DNA from: Diospyros lotus
Taxonomy: Eukaryota > Streptophyta > Magnoliopsida > Ericales > Ebenaceae
Direction: 5' to 3'
Assembly (NCBI RefSeq): GCF_014633365.1
Contig: NC_068341.1
Coordinates: 25,712,339 to 25,776,338 of the forward strand
Length of the DNA: 64,000 bases
The position numbers and the translations under genes are program-made. Below the pieces are notes generated by a model that was not told where the DNA came from, searched no databases, and saw only the letters and a list, made by a program, of their open reading frames with translations. Positions 36,283 through 47,004 of the stretch are shown piece after piece. Position 1 is the first letter of the stretch, and each line of letters opens with the position of its first letter.

Positions 36283-36500
36283 TGTAACACCCAAAAATCC
36301 CAACGTAAGCATATTAAAGAAATTAAAAGTTGATGACCCAATTAGAGGAGGGTTTGGTTCATGTAATTATTAAATGGAGATAATGAAAGAATCCAAAATT
36401 TGGAAAGAATTGGATTTAAAATGAAGCCTCAAAGCATCAGGGGGTGGGGGTGGGGGGGCTGAGGGTTCTGTGTGGTTGTTTGAGAAAGAAAGAATAAAAG
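36283..36500 (+). repeat. LTR start, family G, plus strand
   Basis: Begins TGTAACACCCAAAAATCCCA at 36283, back to back with the minus copy 76 bases away. The 3' boundary is not visible. A short G-rich run GGGGGTGGGGGTGGGGGGG lies at 36440-36458. Confidence 0.5.
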
Positions 36501-37019
36501 GAGAAAGGAAGCCTACGTTAATGCCAACAACTCAACCCACAAATTTTTTGTTAGCCAACATCTTAGGTAAGAAAAAAAAATCTTATGTTTGAATTACTTT
36601 TCTCCTTGACCACTAAGTTCCAAAAATAGCAGAAAATATGCCAAAATTTAAAAATTATAGAAAAGGCCCTTAAATTTCAAAAACATCACGAAAGTCCTTA
36701 GGTTGATGATGCTAGAATTTAGTGAGATTCAAATTATATTGATATAGAAAATTATCATCATGATTCAGGTTAAGGATTTACTTTTTCATTACATTCTTGG
36801 GTGGTAGTGTACAAGGATAAGATGAGTGGTTGTGCTTGTAATGTATATGTTTTGAAAATTATTCTTGTGCATGGGCAAAATGTTTAATGGGGATATTATG
36901 TTTTTAATGTTTATTTGGATATTATGTATTGAAATTATGAACATAAATTAAGAACATGACTTTGAAAATATTTTCCTATGTTCATATGTATATGTGGCCT
37001 ACAAGATGTTATAAATTAG

Positions 37020-37480
37020 GAGCACTGACAACCTTTAAACCTCACAAGAAACCGATCAAACACTCCTCACAACACTCACAACTCACCGACCAACACACAA
37101 CCAACACACCAGTCAATAAAAGAACAAAATTTAAAGGCATAAAACAGAACAAGACATAAATCATTCAAACCACATGAGACGTAGATTTATCCTGGTTCAA
37201 GCCAATTGAATTGGCTCTACATCCAACCTTGAAACCACCACCGAGCAACCTTCTTTATTAATGGATAACAACAGGTCTTTCCCTCTTTCTTTCTCCCATG
37301 ATACAAGTCTTCCCAGGAATAAACAAGGCTATTCTAACTCACAACTTTCTTACTCTCAAGGCTCTCGTGAAAACAGAAAGATAACATGCAATGCTCTCTC
37401 TATCAGCCCCCTTGTCCTATTTATAGAAATAAATGAAGATATGACAAAAGATAGAAATACATAGAAAACTAGAATTCATA
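37020..37480 (-). repeat. LTR-like segment related to LTR F
   Basis: Shares with LTR F the arrangement of a passage like TTTATCCTGGTTCAAGCC, GGCTCTACATCCAACC, a CCTATTTATAG TATA-like box (minus strand) near 37420, and similar spacing between them. Ends are not clear. Overlapping short frames are not genes. Confidence 0.45.
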
Positions 37481-37530
37481 TAGCCGACCCCACATAATGG
37501 GATAAAGGCTGGATATGTTGTTGTTGTAGG
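37480..37530. mobile_element. SINE-like 3' tail
   Basis: GCCGACCCCACATAATGGG followed by ATAAAGGCTGGATATG and GTTGTTGTTG resembles the 3' end of the plant Au SINE family, which ends in a short TTG repeat. Only this tail is recognisable, so it is a truncated copy or a chance fragment. Confidence 0.5.
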
Positions 37531-37740
37531 GAGATGTTTCTTAGGGCCGGTTATGACATTATCGAATTTTCCCTCCTCTAATAATTAATATTACAAAAGA
37601 GCCACCCGCCTATCAACTAACCCATAACTGCATATAAAAAACACTGCACATAATCCTATCACTAACTCTAGACAATCTTTAACACAAGAGATTCTATTTT
37701 CCTAATAGTTGGTGAATGGGTTGGGTTTCATGCTTAGTGA

Positions 37741-37823
37741 TGTTAGGATCAGATCCTGATAGGGCTTCTCTTCCAATTTGGAAGAGAATTACAAAGGTTT
37801 AGGAGGGAAAATAAAGAAGAAAG

Positions 37824-37854
<31 letters not shown>

Positions 37855-37899
37855 TCTGAATTTTCCCTTTGTAGCCCTTATACTATTGGGCACATAATA
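37741..37899 (-). repeat. E2 3' LTR, 159 bp, internally deleted
   Basis: Matches the outer parts of the 5' LTR but lacks about 125 bp between GAGAGAGAGAATT and TGTAGC, including the TATA region, and has gained a GA run (37826-37850). A minus-strand polypurine tract AAGAAGGGGGAAAT lies just upstream (37898-37913). Confidence 0.8.
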
Positions 37900-38467
37900 A
37901 TTTCCCCCTTCTTCAAATGTTTTTTGTCCCCAAGAAAGTTAAAGTAGCAACTGCTTTTGGAAATTAAAGAAGTAGGTCGGGTAGGTACTCCCACGTGCTG
38001 TTCTTTGGGTGTAAGTTGGACCAACGAATGAGGACTTGTGTAATTCGGACCCCTGCTTATGTAAGACTCTTTTATCTACAATAGCCATTGGTTCGGTCTC
38101 TAGGTGGTTGTTTCCAACCATAGGGGGTAAAGAGGGGCTTGAGGGACTGGACCCTGCCGGCTTTTGAAGAAGGGAGACATGAAATATGGGGTGTATCTAT
38201 GTGCCTTCTGGTAGTTGTAGTCGGTATGCCACTTTCCCTACCTTGGCCACAATTGAATATGGTCCATAGAACTTCGGACTTAGCTTGGTCTCCTGTGACT
38301 GTGCTAGGACCTTCAAGTGAGCTTGCCTTAGTTTTAGATATATTGCTTCCCCAACCCTGAATTCTCGTTCACTCCTCTTTTTGTTTGCGAATTGCTTCAT
38401 TCTATTTTGTGCAGCAGAAAGTTCTCTCTTCAGTGTAGTCAATACCTGTTGCCTCTATTGTAAATAA

Positions 38468-38712
38468 GGGTGTGTTTGATAGCATGGAAAATACATGGAA
38501 AATGTCACATCCAAGGAATTGAATTCCATCTTTGGTGTTTGACACACTATATTTTCCATGGAATTGATGGAATTCAATTCCATGGTACAATTATTAAAGC
38601 ATATTTTTGCCTATTTTCCATGGAAAATTCCATCTAGGGAGGAGATGGTTTTTGTTTTTCATGTAAGTTGGAAAATGTTTTCCTTTCCAACTAAATGCTA
38701 TCAGATACACCC
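38468..38712. mobile_element. Tourist-like MITE, 245 bp
   Basis: Inverted ends GGGTGTGTTTGATAGCAT and, from the right end, GGGTGTATCTGATAGCAT (two mismatches), flanked by TAA on both sides (38465-38467 and 38713-38715). A TAA/TTA duplication and this TIR style fit PIF/Harbinger-derived Tourist MITEs. Inside, ATGGAATTCAATTCCAT-like palindromes occur near 38565. It splits the E2 integrase reading. Confidence 0.8.
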
Positions 38713-38762
38713 TAAGAGTCTACTGTTGCCACTGTGGTGGATTCTCCCAAGGTTGGTAACAG

Positions 38763-39070
38763 TGCCATGACCCTAGGAGCAATAGAGGGGTAAGATTATA
38801 ATAGGGTTATAATAGTTTGTTAGGAGCACATGAGTGCTCTTATGAATTCAATTAGCAATCAATTATGCTTATAAAAGGGCAAGGGCTACTTGTAAGCGGA
38901 TGGGATGTTATGGGAAATGAGATTGAAATCCTTTCCTCCTAATTCTCTCTATCCCTATCTTGGTTCTTTTTGATTTCTCCCTCCTAATCTCTCTCCCTCC
39001 TTTAAATTCTCTCGTTCCTATTTCTCTCCTAATTCCAGTCTCAACCCTAGGTAACCCTAGGAATGTGACA
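38763..39070 (+). mobile_element. Solo LTR D3
   Basis: It starts TGCCATGACCCTAGGAGC, matching the sense-strand start of the D1 LTR (TGTAATGACCCTATGAGC), and ends CCCTAGGAATGTGACA. It lies opposite in strand to D1 and D2. Flanks AACAG and AAGTG match poorly, so the target duplication has decayed. The E2 integrase reading resumes on either side. Confidence 0.7.
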
Positions 39071-39707
39071 AAGTGGGGGCTTATAACCATATAGAGTTTC
39101 AAAAGCTTAGGTAGTTGTGGTAGCTCGAGTTGTACCACTGTTGGGCTAAGGTGTCATGATCCTAGGGCTTAACCTAGGATCAGTTTGGGAATCGGAAGAA
39201 TCCGATTCAGCTAAAGCCAAGAACAGAAGCAAATTAAGGAGGAAATTGGAAGAATGAGGGAGAGATTAGAAGAAGTGCTAGGGGGTTTACAAGAACAGAA
39301 AGAGGGAGATGAAGATCGAGAAAGGGGAGAGAATTCAGAGGAGGAGAAAATCAGATTTCAATTCATTAATTTCTTGGAGAACAAAACAAACCATTACAGC
39401 AATCTTTTATAGGCATATTTGCCTTCTAACAGCCTAGCACATGCTCCCATGTGCTTCTAACCACTTGCTAAAATATCCCTAACAAACTATTCTATCTTAT
39501 TACAATAATACCCTTTTATTGCTCATAGGGTCATTACAACTCCCCCCTCTTTAAGAGAGTTCTTGTCCCCAAGAACTTGCCGCGAGTAGCCGTTACTCTT
39601 CATCCAATTCCAACCTTCTCTATGCGAATCATCCTCCTTTCTTTCTTTCTACTTTTAGGTCTCTTCTTCTTCATTCTTAGGTTTCCAAGATTAATTCCAA
39701 GTATAAA

Positions 39708-40157
39708 TTAGCTCAGAATTTCATTAGTGAAAACTTCATTACCATCCACTACAAGTAAGGAGAGCAGATTTACAACTATAGTTGCTGTTATTGTACCCCC
39801 ATTCAACCCACAGCCATGCTCTGCCACAAAAATATCAACAACAGCCTCGAAATGCAGCAATGGGGACTTATAAACTTGCCTTGAATGCTCATACCAAGGC
39901 TGTTTGTGAGCATTAACATTAGGAGCTGCTGCAACTTCAATTCCAACCAACGATTCATCCCTCAATGTAGTAGACAACCACTTAGAATTGCCAGTGGAAG
40001 TAAAAAATAACATAGCAGCAGAAACTGTGTTCCCCTTAGCAAAACCTTTGGCTTCTTTCACTATATCCCTTAGCTTTCCTCCAGCTAGTGTTATCTTCAC
40101 CTTCTCATTTCCTATTTCATCCCAAGTTAAGGATAGTTCAGCCTGCTTCGGAGCCAA
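39708..40157 (-). CDS. D1 second ORF, 149 residues, unknown
   Basis: An uninterrupted minus-strand frame between gag and the 3' LTR, starting MAPKQAELSLTWDEIGNEK. It has no retroviral enzyme motif and I do not recognise it. It is mostly polar with hydrophobic patches such as VSAAMLFFTSTG and ITATIVVNLLSLLVV. D2 has a frame in the same place (46142-45717) with a comparable ETFAALIVLISIGKR stretch; similarity beyond that is weak. It may be a captured or diverged reading frame, or chance. Confidence 0.4.
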   Translation of the reverse strand: MAPKQAELSLTWDEIGNEKVKITLAGGKLRDIVKEAKGFAKGNTVSAAMLFFTSTGNSKWLSTTLRDESLVGIEVAAAPNVNAHKQPWYEHSRQVYKSPLLHFEAVVDIFVAEHGCGLNGGTITATIVVNLLSLLVVDGNEVFTNEILS

Positions 40158-40371
40158 AATCCCATCGAAAAAATGCCTCTTCTCAATTTCCAGCTTCTTC
40201 CTTACTGCCAGTCCAAGTTCATCACCCTTAGGGTCAATTTTCGTAGAGTCAATATAAGATTGTTTAGGTCCTCTGATACCATTTGTCTGATCCCATGCTA
40301 TTCCATCAGCATCTCTATCTCTTTGTTTCTTCTTCAGTGCCTTTAATGTTAATTCTTAGCTTCTGGCACTA

Positions 40372-40884
40372 TCAGCAACATGCAGTCTTGGGCTGAAGCA
40401 TTGTCACCATTAGCCTCAACTCTTCGTTCAAGCCAATTAAGAAGCTTGAAACGAAATAAGACTCTGTCAAATAGGGGTTATGATTGAGCATCAAGGCTAT
40501 CAGCTCTTCAAACCTCATTTCGTACTCCCTTACTGACTCATCTTGCTTGATATTGTAGAATTCTTCCACCACATTAGACAAACATCGATCTCCAAACATC
40601 TCCCCTTACAGCCTTTGGGTAGTTGCCTCTTTAGGTCTTCTCATTTCTTTTTCATATTCATTCCAATTAGATGAAGGAGGTGGTGATGAGAAAGAGGAAG
40701 CATATCTCTCAGTATTCTCTAGGATATTTGGAGTCAGTTTCTTCATGGATGATTGACTTTGGCGAGTGAACATGTCCATGAGACCTTATAGTTGATCCCG
40801 CATTTCATCTAGAAACCCATTCACCCTTCTCTCAAAGCGCCCCAACCTTCTCTCCAAGTTTCCAAAAGGAGCATCCAATGTCAT
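40372..40884 (-). pseudogene. D1 gag
   Basis: From ATG at 40884: MTLDAPFGNLERRLGRFERR, then MDMFTRQSQSS and the Retrotrans_gag words VVEEFYNIKQDESVREYEM, YFVSSFLIGLNEELRL. Two in-frame stops (after MRDQL and after TTQRL) break it. It is close in style to E2 gag (YFVSSFISDLSKELR), which suggests D and E share an ancestor. Confidence 0.8.
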
Positions 40885-42386
40885 GATTGTTTAGTGGAGT
40901 TGCTGATTTTTCTTACAAATCGTATACTTGGAAATCCAACGTTTTTGTTGTGCAAATACTTCCGGACTTGATTGAATTGGTTTAGCCTCCAGATTCGCCT
41001 CACGAAATCCCTGAGATCTGGATCTGCTGAAATTGCCGCAACGCCTCTGACAGGGATTCTATACCTCGCTTTCGACAACCCAATTTGGCCTTCAAGATTC
41101 ACTCGCCTCGCCTTTTAGTTCGACTACAACAACTCGGAAAACAGTAGCAAATCACCCTGCTGTTCCACCTTCAATGTCGCTTCGTTTTCGATTCCCAAAC
41201 TTGTTGTGCCACTTTGATTCTGAGGTCACCCTCTTGAGTTGCATGCTCCCGACTGGAATCGCCTTGCTTCCAGAATCAATTTTCGAGGGTCACCCATAGC
41301 GACTGTGGATCAGACGCTAAGAATTTCCAAACTCTAGCAAACTGAACAGCTAAGCAACGGATTCGATCGGATTTGTTTGGTCTTGCTTGCCCACAACACC
41401 AAGTCGCTTGCACCCCCAGATCCGTTCGTGGACCTCATTTAATGCCAAGAACCTATTGGCCTTGCTCGTCTCACCGTGCTGGACCCAATTGCGATTGCCC
41501 AGTTCTTGGCCGGAGGAATTCGGCTCTCCGTACGAATCCTCTTACAGTTTCGAGTCGAAACTGAGGCTCACCTTTGATTAGAATTTAGACTCGCACCAAT
41601 CAAGACTTACACTGCTACGACCCACACCCAATCACCGTCCAATGGGCGAATGACCTTGGCTCGGCTTTGGAATGGAAACGACTCTACCTGGATTGAACGT
41701 TGTAATCACGGTCGGCAATCGATCCGCTGAGAATCAACTTCCTGGGATTCCCTCGGTCCTTCAGAGTCGTCTTTAGCAATCGAACTCGCCTTCAACTCTG
41801 ATTTTAGGAGTGGCGAATTGCAAGCGTTGTTCCTCTTCAAGCCGAACCTGCTGCCACAGTTTCCTTCTCAGGCCGAGGAATCAAATCCGAGGTTCAGCCA
41901 AACATCGCCTAGAATTGAATCACCGTAGGAACTCACCGATAATCACCGTCGGAACTCGAATCAAAACCACAGCCAAGGATGGATTGCTCTGATACCATTT
42001 GTCATGATCCTAGGGCTTAACCTAGGATCAGTTTGGGAATCGGAAGAATCCGATTCAGCTAAAGCCAAGAACAGAAGCAAATTAAGGAGGAAATTGGAAG
42101 AATGAGGGAGAGATTAGAAGAAGTGCTAGGGGGTTTACAAGAACAGAAAGAGGGAGATGAAGATCGAGAAAGGGGAGAGAATTCAGAGGGGGAGAAAATC
42201 AGATTTCAATGCATTAATTTCTTGGATAACAAAACAAACCATTACAACAATCTTTTATAGGCATATTTGCCTTCTAATAGCCTAGCACATGCTCCCATGT
42301 GCTTCTAATCACTTGCTAAAATATCCTTAACAAATTATTCTATTTTATTACAATAATACCATTTTATTGCTCATAGGGTCATGACA

Positions 42387-43087
42387 TAAGGGTAGCCATT
42401 TGTGCCAATCGGGAGGGTGCATGAAGGATAGGCAGCGAAGGTAAGTTTCCAAATACTAGATAACCCATTATGTCTGACCATCTGCCTTTGGGTGACAGGC
42501 CGAAGACGTGTGGAGTTAAGTGCCTAGGGCCTTCATCAATTCCTTCCATAGGAGGCTGGTGAATACTTTATCATTGTTTGGGATAATGGATAATGGGATG
42601 CCATGTAACTTCCCCACCTTGGTCCAGAAATGCCCTTGATACTTACTGAGTAGTGAAAAGATGTGCCAAATTGATGAAGTGAGCGTATTTAGTAAACTTG
42701 TCCACACTACGAGTAGGGGTGGATTTAGTTAGTGAGCTGTCTTGGGCTGAAGCCCAGGGTAGCCCACAACAAAATTTATTTTTGTAATGTAAATTTTTTA
42801 ATTTTTTAGTAGTAGCCTAGCCTTAATTTAGTCCAACCCACCTCTAATTTTGCCAAGCCCAGCCCACTTGGCTAGATCCGCCCCTAACTATGGCCTACGG
42901 GTACACAGTCCCGTCTTTTGACCTTGGGAGCTCTTCCACAAAATCCATAGTGACATTAGTCCAGGCTTGGTTCGGTATTGGTAAGGGTTGTAACAGACCT
43001 GGGGGAGGTATGGACTCATGCTTGCACCTCCTCATATGTCACACGATAGGATATAGTCCTTCACCATCCTCTTTTGCTGGGGCTAAT
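42387..43087 (-). pseudogene. E2 integrase core, first part
   Basis: After LTR F the minus strand resumes with QQKKMVKDY, PPPGLLQPLPIPNQAW, TMDFVEELPRSKDG, then, past a small MITE, DKFTKYAH, and the frame 42707-42516 with KLHGIPLSIIPNNDKVF. The second catalytic aspartate falls in a decayed SDRD motif (here PNND). It is cut at 42387 by element D1. Confidence 0.85.
42714..42886. mobile_element. hAT-like MITE, 173 bp
   Basis: Ends TAGGGGTGGATTTAG and, inverted, TAGGGGCGGATCTAG, flanked by the 8-bp near-duplication ACTACGAG / ACTATGGC (5 of 8 match). The TAGGGG start and 8-bp target size fit hAT MITEs. It separates GTVYP from DKFTKYAH in the E2 integrase. Confidence 0.7.
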
Positions 43088-43092
43088 AGAAC

Positions 43093-43847
43093 TGTTGATG
43101 TTTTGCATTGAGAAAACAATCCAAAAGGTTAAGAAGAACAGGAGATGTCTCGAGTGTTTGAAATGGATGGTTTTATTCTAAGTTAGAAGAGTCTAGCTTA
43201 GGTGTTTTATTATAAGGGATATTTTGATCTTTGTGTAGGCTAAAAAAAACCTTGTAATTATCGCCCATAATGTCTATAAATAGGAAACATAGGGTAGGGC
43301 AGTCACAGATGATTATTTATTCTCTATGATCGAGTGTAGTGTGTGTGAGAGGAAATGCTTGTGTACAAGAAAGTCTTTGTAATCTCTAAGAAGATTGTAC
43401 TCGAGTGAAATAGAGATGGAAGAGTGAGATATTGATCATTCCAAAAGTCTCTAAATACGAGTAAGAATGCTGTGAAGAAGAGAGGGAATGCTTTGTATAA
43501 AGAAGAGTGTTTGTTATCTCTCGAGTGCAATGAATTTGTGAGTCAAAAAGGAAGAAGAGAGGGACTTCTTGTAATTGTTCTACACTCGGTTTCTAGTGGA
43601 ATTGCTCTCGTTCTTGGTGGCTGGATGTAGGGCCATTTCTGTGGCCTTAACTAGGATAATTCTTGCGCCTCTTATGATTTTGATTTGATTGTTTCATTTT
43701 TGTTTTCATTTGTTTAATTCTATTTTTCATTACAGTTGCATTATTTTTTGTTGTTTGACAGTTTGAGATTGATTTCGAGTGAGGAGTGTGAGTGAATTGG
43801 CAACAAGAATCATTGATTGAGTTATCTAAGAGCTCCTAAACTTAACA
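43093..43847 (+). mobile_element. Solo LTR F in the E2 integrase
   Basis: Ends TGTTGATGTTTTGC and CTAAACTTAACA, 755 bp, with the perfect duplication AGAAC (43088-43092 and 43848-43852). TATA-like CTATAAATAGG lies at about 43274. It is the same LTR at the same codon as in E1 (25576-26322). Confidence 0.88.
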
Positions 43848-45711
43848 AGAACAATTGCTTAATTCTGTGGTAAGTATCCTGTATACTTGAATGCCTTCCA
43901 ATAGGAGACCCATGGAAAGATTGGAGTATCTTTTCCTTGAGTGTGTCACAATCCCTGATCACTAATCTCCCTTTGTACTTGAGGATGCCATTAGTTAATG
44001 TATAATCAGTTCTATAGTTAGGTTCAAGAACTAATTGTTCCAAGAGCTCATTGGTCAAATTCCCCTTTTCATAGCTGGCAGTGACCTCCCTGTACCAATA
44101 TGGAGTTATAGAACTAATGGCTGTCGATGTACCCTCCTCAAAACAACGTGAAAGAGCACCAATTGCCTTATTCTCTTGCCCCTTCCTGTATTGGATCACG
44201 TAATTGAGTCCCATTAATTTAGACATACCATTCCTCTGCAATTGAGTATGGAGCTTCTGTTGTAAAAGAAATTTCAAACTCTCGTGATTTGTTTTGATGA
44301 TGAACTCCCCCACTTCGAGATAGTGTCGCCACCTTTCAACTGTAATAAGGACTGCCAATAGTTCTTTATCATACACACTAAGGCCAATATGTTTAGGGGC
44401 TAATGCCTAACTTATGAAGGCTAAGGGTCTGCCCTCTTGCATAAGAACTGCTCCTACCCCATTGTTGCTTGCGTCAATTTCCAACACAAATGGTTTGTTG
44501 AAGTCAGGTAGGCTCAAGGTTGGTACCTTGCTTAGGGCCTTTTTCAACAATTCAAAAGATTCTTCCGCCTTGTCACTCTAATGAAATCCCCTTTTTTTTA
44601 GAAGCTTTGTCAATGACTTACTTATCATACCATAATTCTTCACAAATCTCCTATAATATCCAGTAAGCCCCAAGAAGTCTCTTAAGGCTCTAATAGTGGT
44701 AGGCCTGGGCCATGAGATTATAGCTCCAACCTTCTTGGGGTTTATGCTGACCCCTGCCCCATAAATTGTTTGCCCCAAGTACTCCACATGGGGTTGTGCA
44801 AATGCACACTTGGACCTCTTGACATACAATTAATTGAGCCTAAGGACTTGAAGTGATGTTCTTAGGTGGTTTAGGTGTTGGGAAAAGGAGGGGTTGTAGA
44901 TAAGGATGTCATCAAAGAACACAAAGATAAATTGGCACAGGTAGGGTTCAAAAATATGGTTCATTAGGGCTTTCCTTGCATTAGTGAGACCAAAAGACAT
45001 TACCATGAATTCGTAATGGCCCTAATGGGTGCGTAATGTAGTTTTGTGGATGTCTTTTGTATTCATACAAATCTGGTGGTACCTTGATCTTAGGTCAAGC
45101 TTGGTGAACACTTTTGACTCCCCCCAATTTGTCTAAGAGGTCTTTCACAATAGCTATGGGAAATTTGCTTTTGATTGTAATGGCATTAAGTTGATAGTAG
45201 TCAATACAAAAATACTAGCTACTGTATTTCTTCTTAACAAGGAGTACGGGAGAAGCATAGGGACTAAGGCTAGGTCGGATGATGGATTTCTGTAACATGT
45301 CCTTGATCATCTTTTCTATTTCAGTTTTCTTCTTTTGGAGGGTAACAATATCCGTGGATGTTTATGGGTTTAGAGTTAGGTTTGAGGTTAATGGTATGGT
45401 CAAAGTGTCCCTTTGGGGGTAAGGTGTTAGGTTCCATAAACAAGTCCTTAAACTCAATTAGAAGTGACTCAAGGGAATCAAGTTCATGTACCTGCTATGG
45501 CCTTTTTGGTTGTTTGTCCGTGGTCAGCCCCATTTCTCCTTCTATCTCCACGTCTTCCTCCGATTGTTCCATGGCATGAATTGAAAATAATTGGGCCACT
45601 TGTGATAATTTGGTCTTGAGAATTCTTTGCAACCTTGTGCCTGTCATCAATTTGCACACCCCAGTCTCCATATTGCCAGTGAGTGTCGTCCTCTTCCTTT
45701 CTTTTTCAAAA
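43848..45711 (-). pseudogene. E2 reverse transcriptase and RNase H
   Basis: Order on the minus strand: linker TLTGNMETGV, VHELDSLESL, RT with the catalytic [10 protein letters not shown] (about 44925), the tether FLGLTGYYRRFVKNYGM (frame 44829-44578), RNase H IDASNNG, and the frame 44376-43822 (MYDKELLAVL, TNHESLKFLL, YVIQYRKGQENK) ending in the integrase zinc-finger lead IQDTYHRIKQLF. RT keeps its FDD residues, unlike E1, but stops and frameshifts disrupt it. LTR F begins directly after the LF codons. Confidence 0.9.
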
Positions 45712-45716
45712 GTGAC

Positions 45717-46142
45717 TGTCATGACCCTAGGGTTTAAGAAGGAATTCGGATGAGAGTTTGAAGAAGATAGAGCATCCATCCACCCATTCCTTGTTGCTCC
45801 CAAAATTAATTCCAGTTGACCTATCACGCCTTCCACCATAACCTCTTCAACTGTAGAGAGCAAGTCAAACTGCTTTGCAGTCCAAAACTTGGTTCGATGC
45901 TGCCGCTTTCCAATGGAAATAAGAACTATCAAAGCAGCAAAAGTCTCATTTCCTTCCACACAGATTTCCCCACCATCTTCTTTCTCTTTAGTAGAGGTGT
46001 CCTCAATTGGGGTATCTTTAACTTCCCGATTGGTGGTATACACTAAAATCCCACTTCCAGTAGATTTTTTTGCCAGTGGAATCTTGATAGCTTCTTCAAC
46101 AATTACCATCACATCCTGGGCAACCTGAATTGCCTGATTCAA
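45717..46142 (-). CDS. D2 second ORF, unknown, running into the E2 reading
   Basis: A long minus-strand frame starts MNQAIQVAQDVMVIVEE and runs to the truncated LTR, where it happens to stay open through the remaining 59 bp of LTR into E2 pol (stop at 45495), giving 215 codons. The D2-derived part has an acidic linker (TSTKEKEDGGE) and a hydrophobic ETFAALIVLISIGKR stretch. No known domain. The continuation into E2 is an accident of insertion and LTR loss. Confidence 0.35.
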
Positions 46143-46383
46143 TTCAGGTTTTTCCTCATTCTTTGTAGCTATCGTCCTTCACTTCCAGTGCTGATACATT
46201 AACCTCCAACAGATATGAACAATGATCCCCACAGATAGCCTTGTCCAATCTCTCTTCCTTGTTGAATTCTTTAGTTACAATTGGCCGGTCCAACTCCAAT
46301 TTTTCCTCCGATTCATGCTTGGCATGATTTGCTGCCTTAGAAGCTCCCTCAATCAGTTGGTTGCCCTTAATATAACTGTTAGG

Positions 46384-47004
46384 CTACAACTTCTGCTTCC
46401 TAAAAATGGCTTCCAAGGCGAGTTCCTGCAGCCTTGCTCTCTCGGCCGCCTCTTTCACAGTTGCCGGCATCATCATCTTGACCATTAACCTTAGTTTGTC
46501 CTTCAAACCACTAACAAATCTTGATACAAAATAGCGCTCTGTTAGGGCTGGTTGATCACTCCACACTAGGGACCTTAACTCCTCAAATTTATCCCAATAA
46601 TCTGTCACCGATCCCTCCTGACTTAATTTGTTGAACTCCTCAGTCACGTTAATCACGTTCTTCTTTCCAAATTAGTCATGTAAATTTCCAGCAAGATCAG
46701 TCCACCTGGTCTCCCCTTCCCTAGACATTGAAGTATGATTGGAAGTGTGGGAAGATGAACATCTTACCTGAATTTCTGGGTTCAAGGCCGGTAGTTCCTC
46801 TGCCTCTTGCAAGCCATAGGTCATAGGAAGGGTGCCCTGGTTGGGCAGAATTGGATCAGCTACTGCCCGGGGAGGAAAATTCGGTGATAGCCGGCATTGA
46901 GGTAGCGAAGACAGCATGGCCATGGATGATCTCCAGGTTGCCCAATCGAGTTTGCCTAACCGTTTGGTGTTAGGACAAATCAATGCGGCAGCCACGGCAT
47001 GCAC
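46384..47004 (-). pseudogene. D2 gag
   Basis: Minus-strand frames 47004-46672 and 46656-46384 are one reading broken by a single stop (DLAGNLHD, stop, FGKKN). Words EEFNKLSQEGSVTDYWDKF, YFVSRFVSGLKDKLRLMVK and EAIFRKQKL identify Retrotrans_gag. The N-terminal part (LDWATWRSSMAML) is less conserved. Confidence 0.78.

Larger units (their letters stand above)
37939..39151 (-). pseudogene. E2 integrase C-terminal part, interrupted by D3 and a MITE
   Basis: Beyond D1 the frame reads AQQWYNSSYH and LYMVISPHF, then D3 intervenes, then LGESTTVATVDS, a MITE, then the frame 38442-38197 with RMKQFANKKRSEREF, VYLKL-like YLKLRQ and KFYGPYSIVAKVGKVAYRLQLP, typical of the C-terminal DNA-binding part of gypsy integrases. 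A final stretch (38121-37939) reads MVGNNHLETEPMAIVDKR, as in the post-integrase tail near a chromodomain-like end. Confidence 0.85.
39152..42386 (-). mobile_element. Complete gag-only LTR retrotransposon D1
   Basis: Two 387-bp LTRs (39152-39538 and 42000-42386), a perfect 5-bp duplication TAAGG (39147-39151 and 42387-42391), a primer site reading TGGTATCAGAGCAATCC on the minus strand just inside the right LTR (41980-41998), and a polypurine tract GAGGGGGGAGT next to the left LTR. I count about 11 differences between the LTRs (about 97% identity), so this is the youngest datable insertion here. It encodes gag only, with no protease, RT or integrase, and would depend on enzymes from a related gypsy element. 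Confidence 0.9.
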
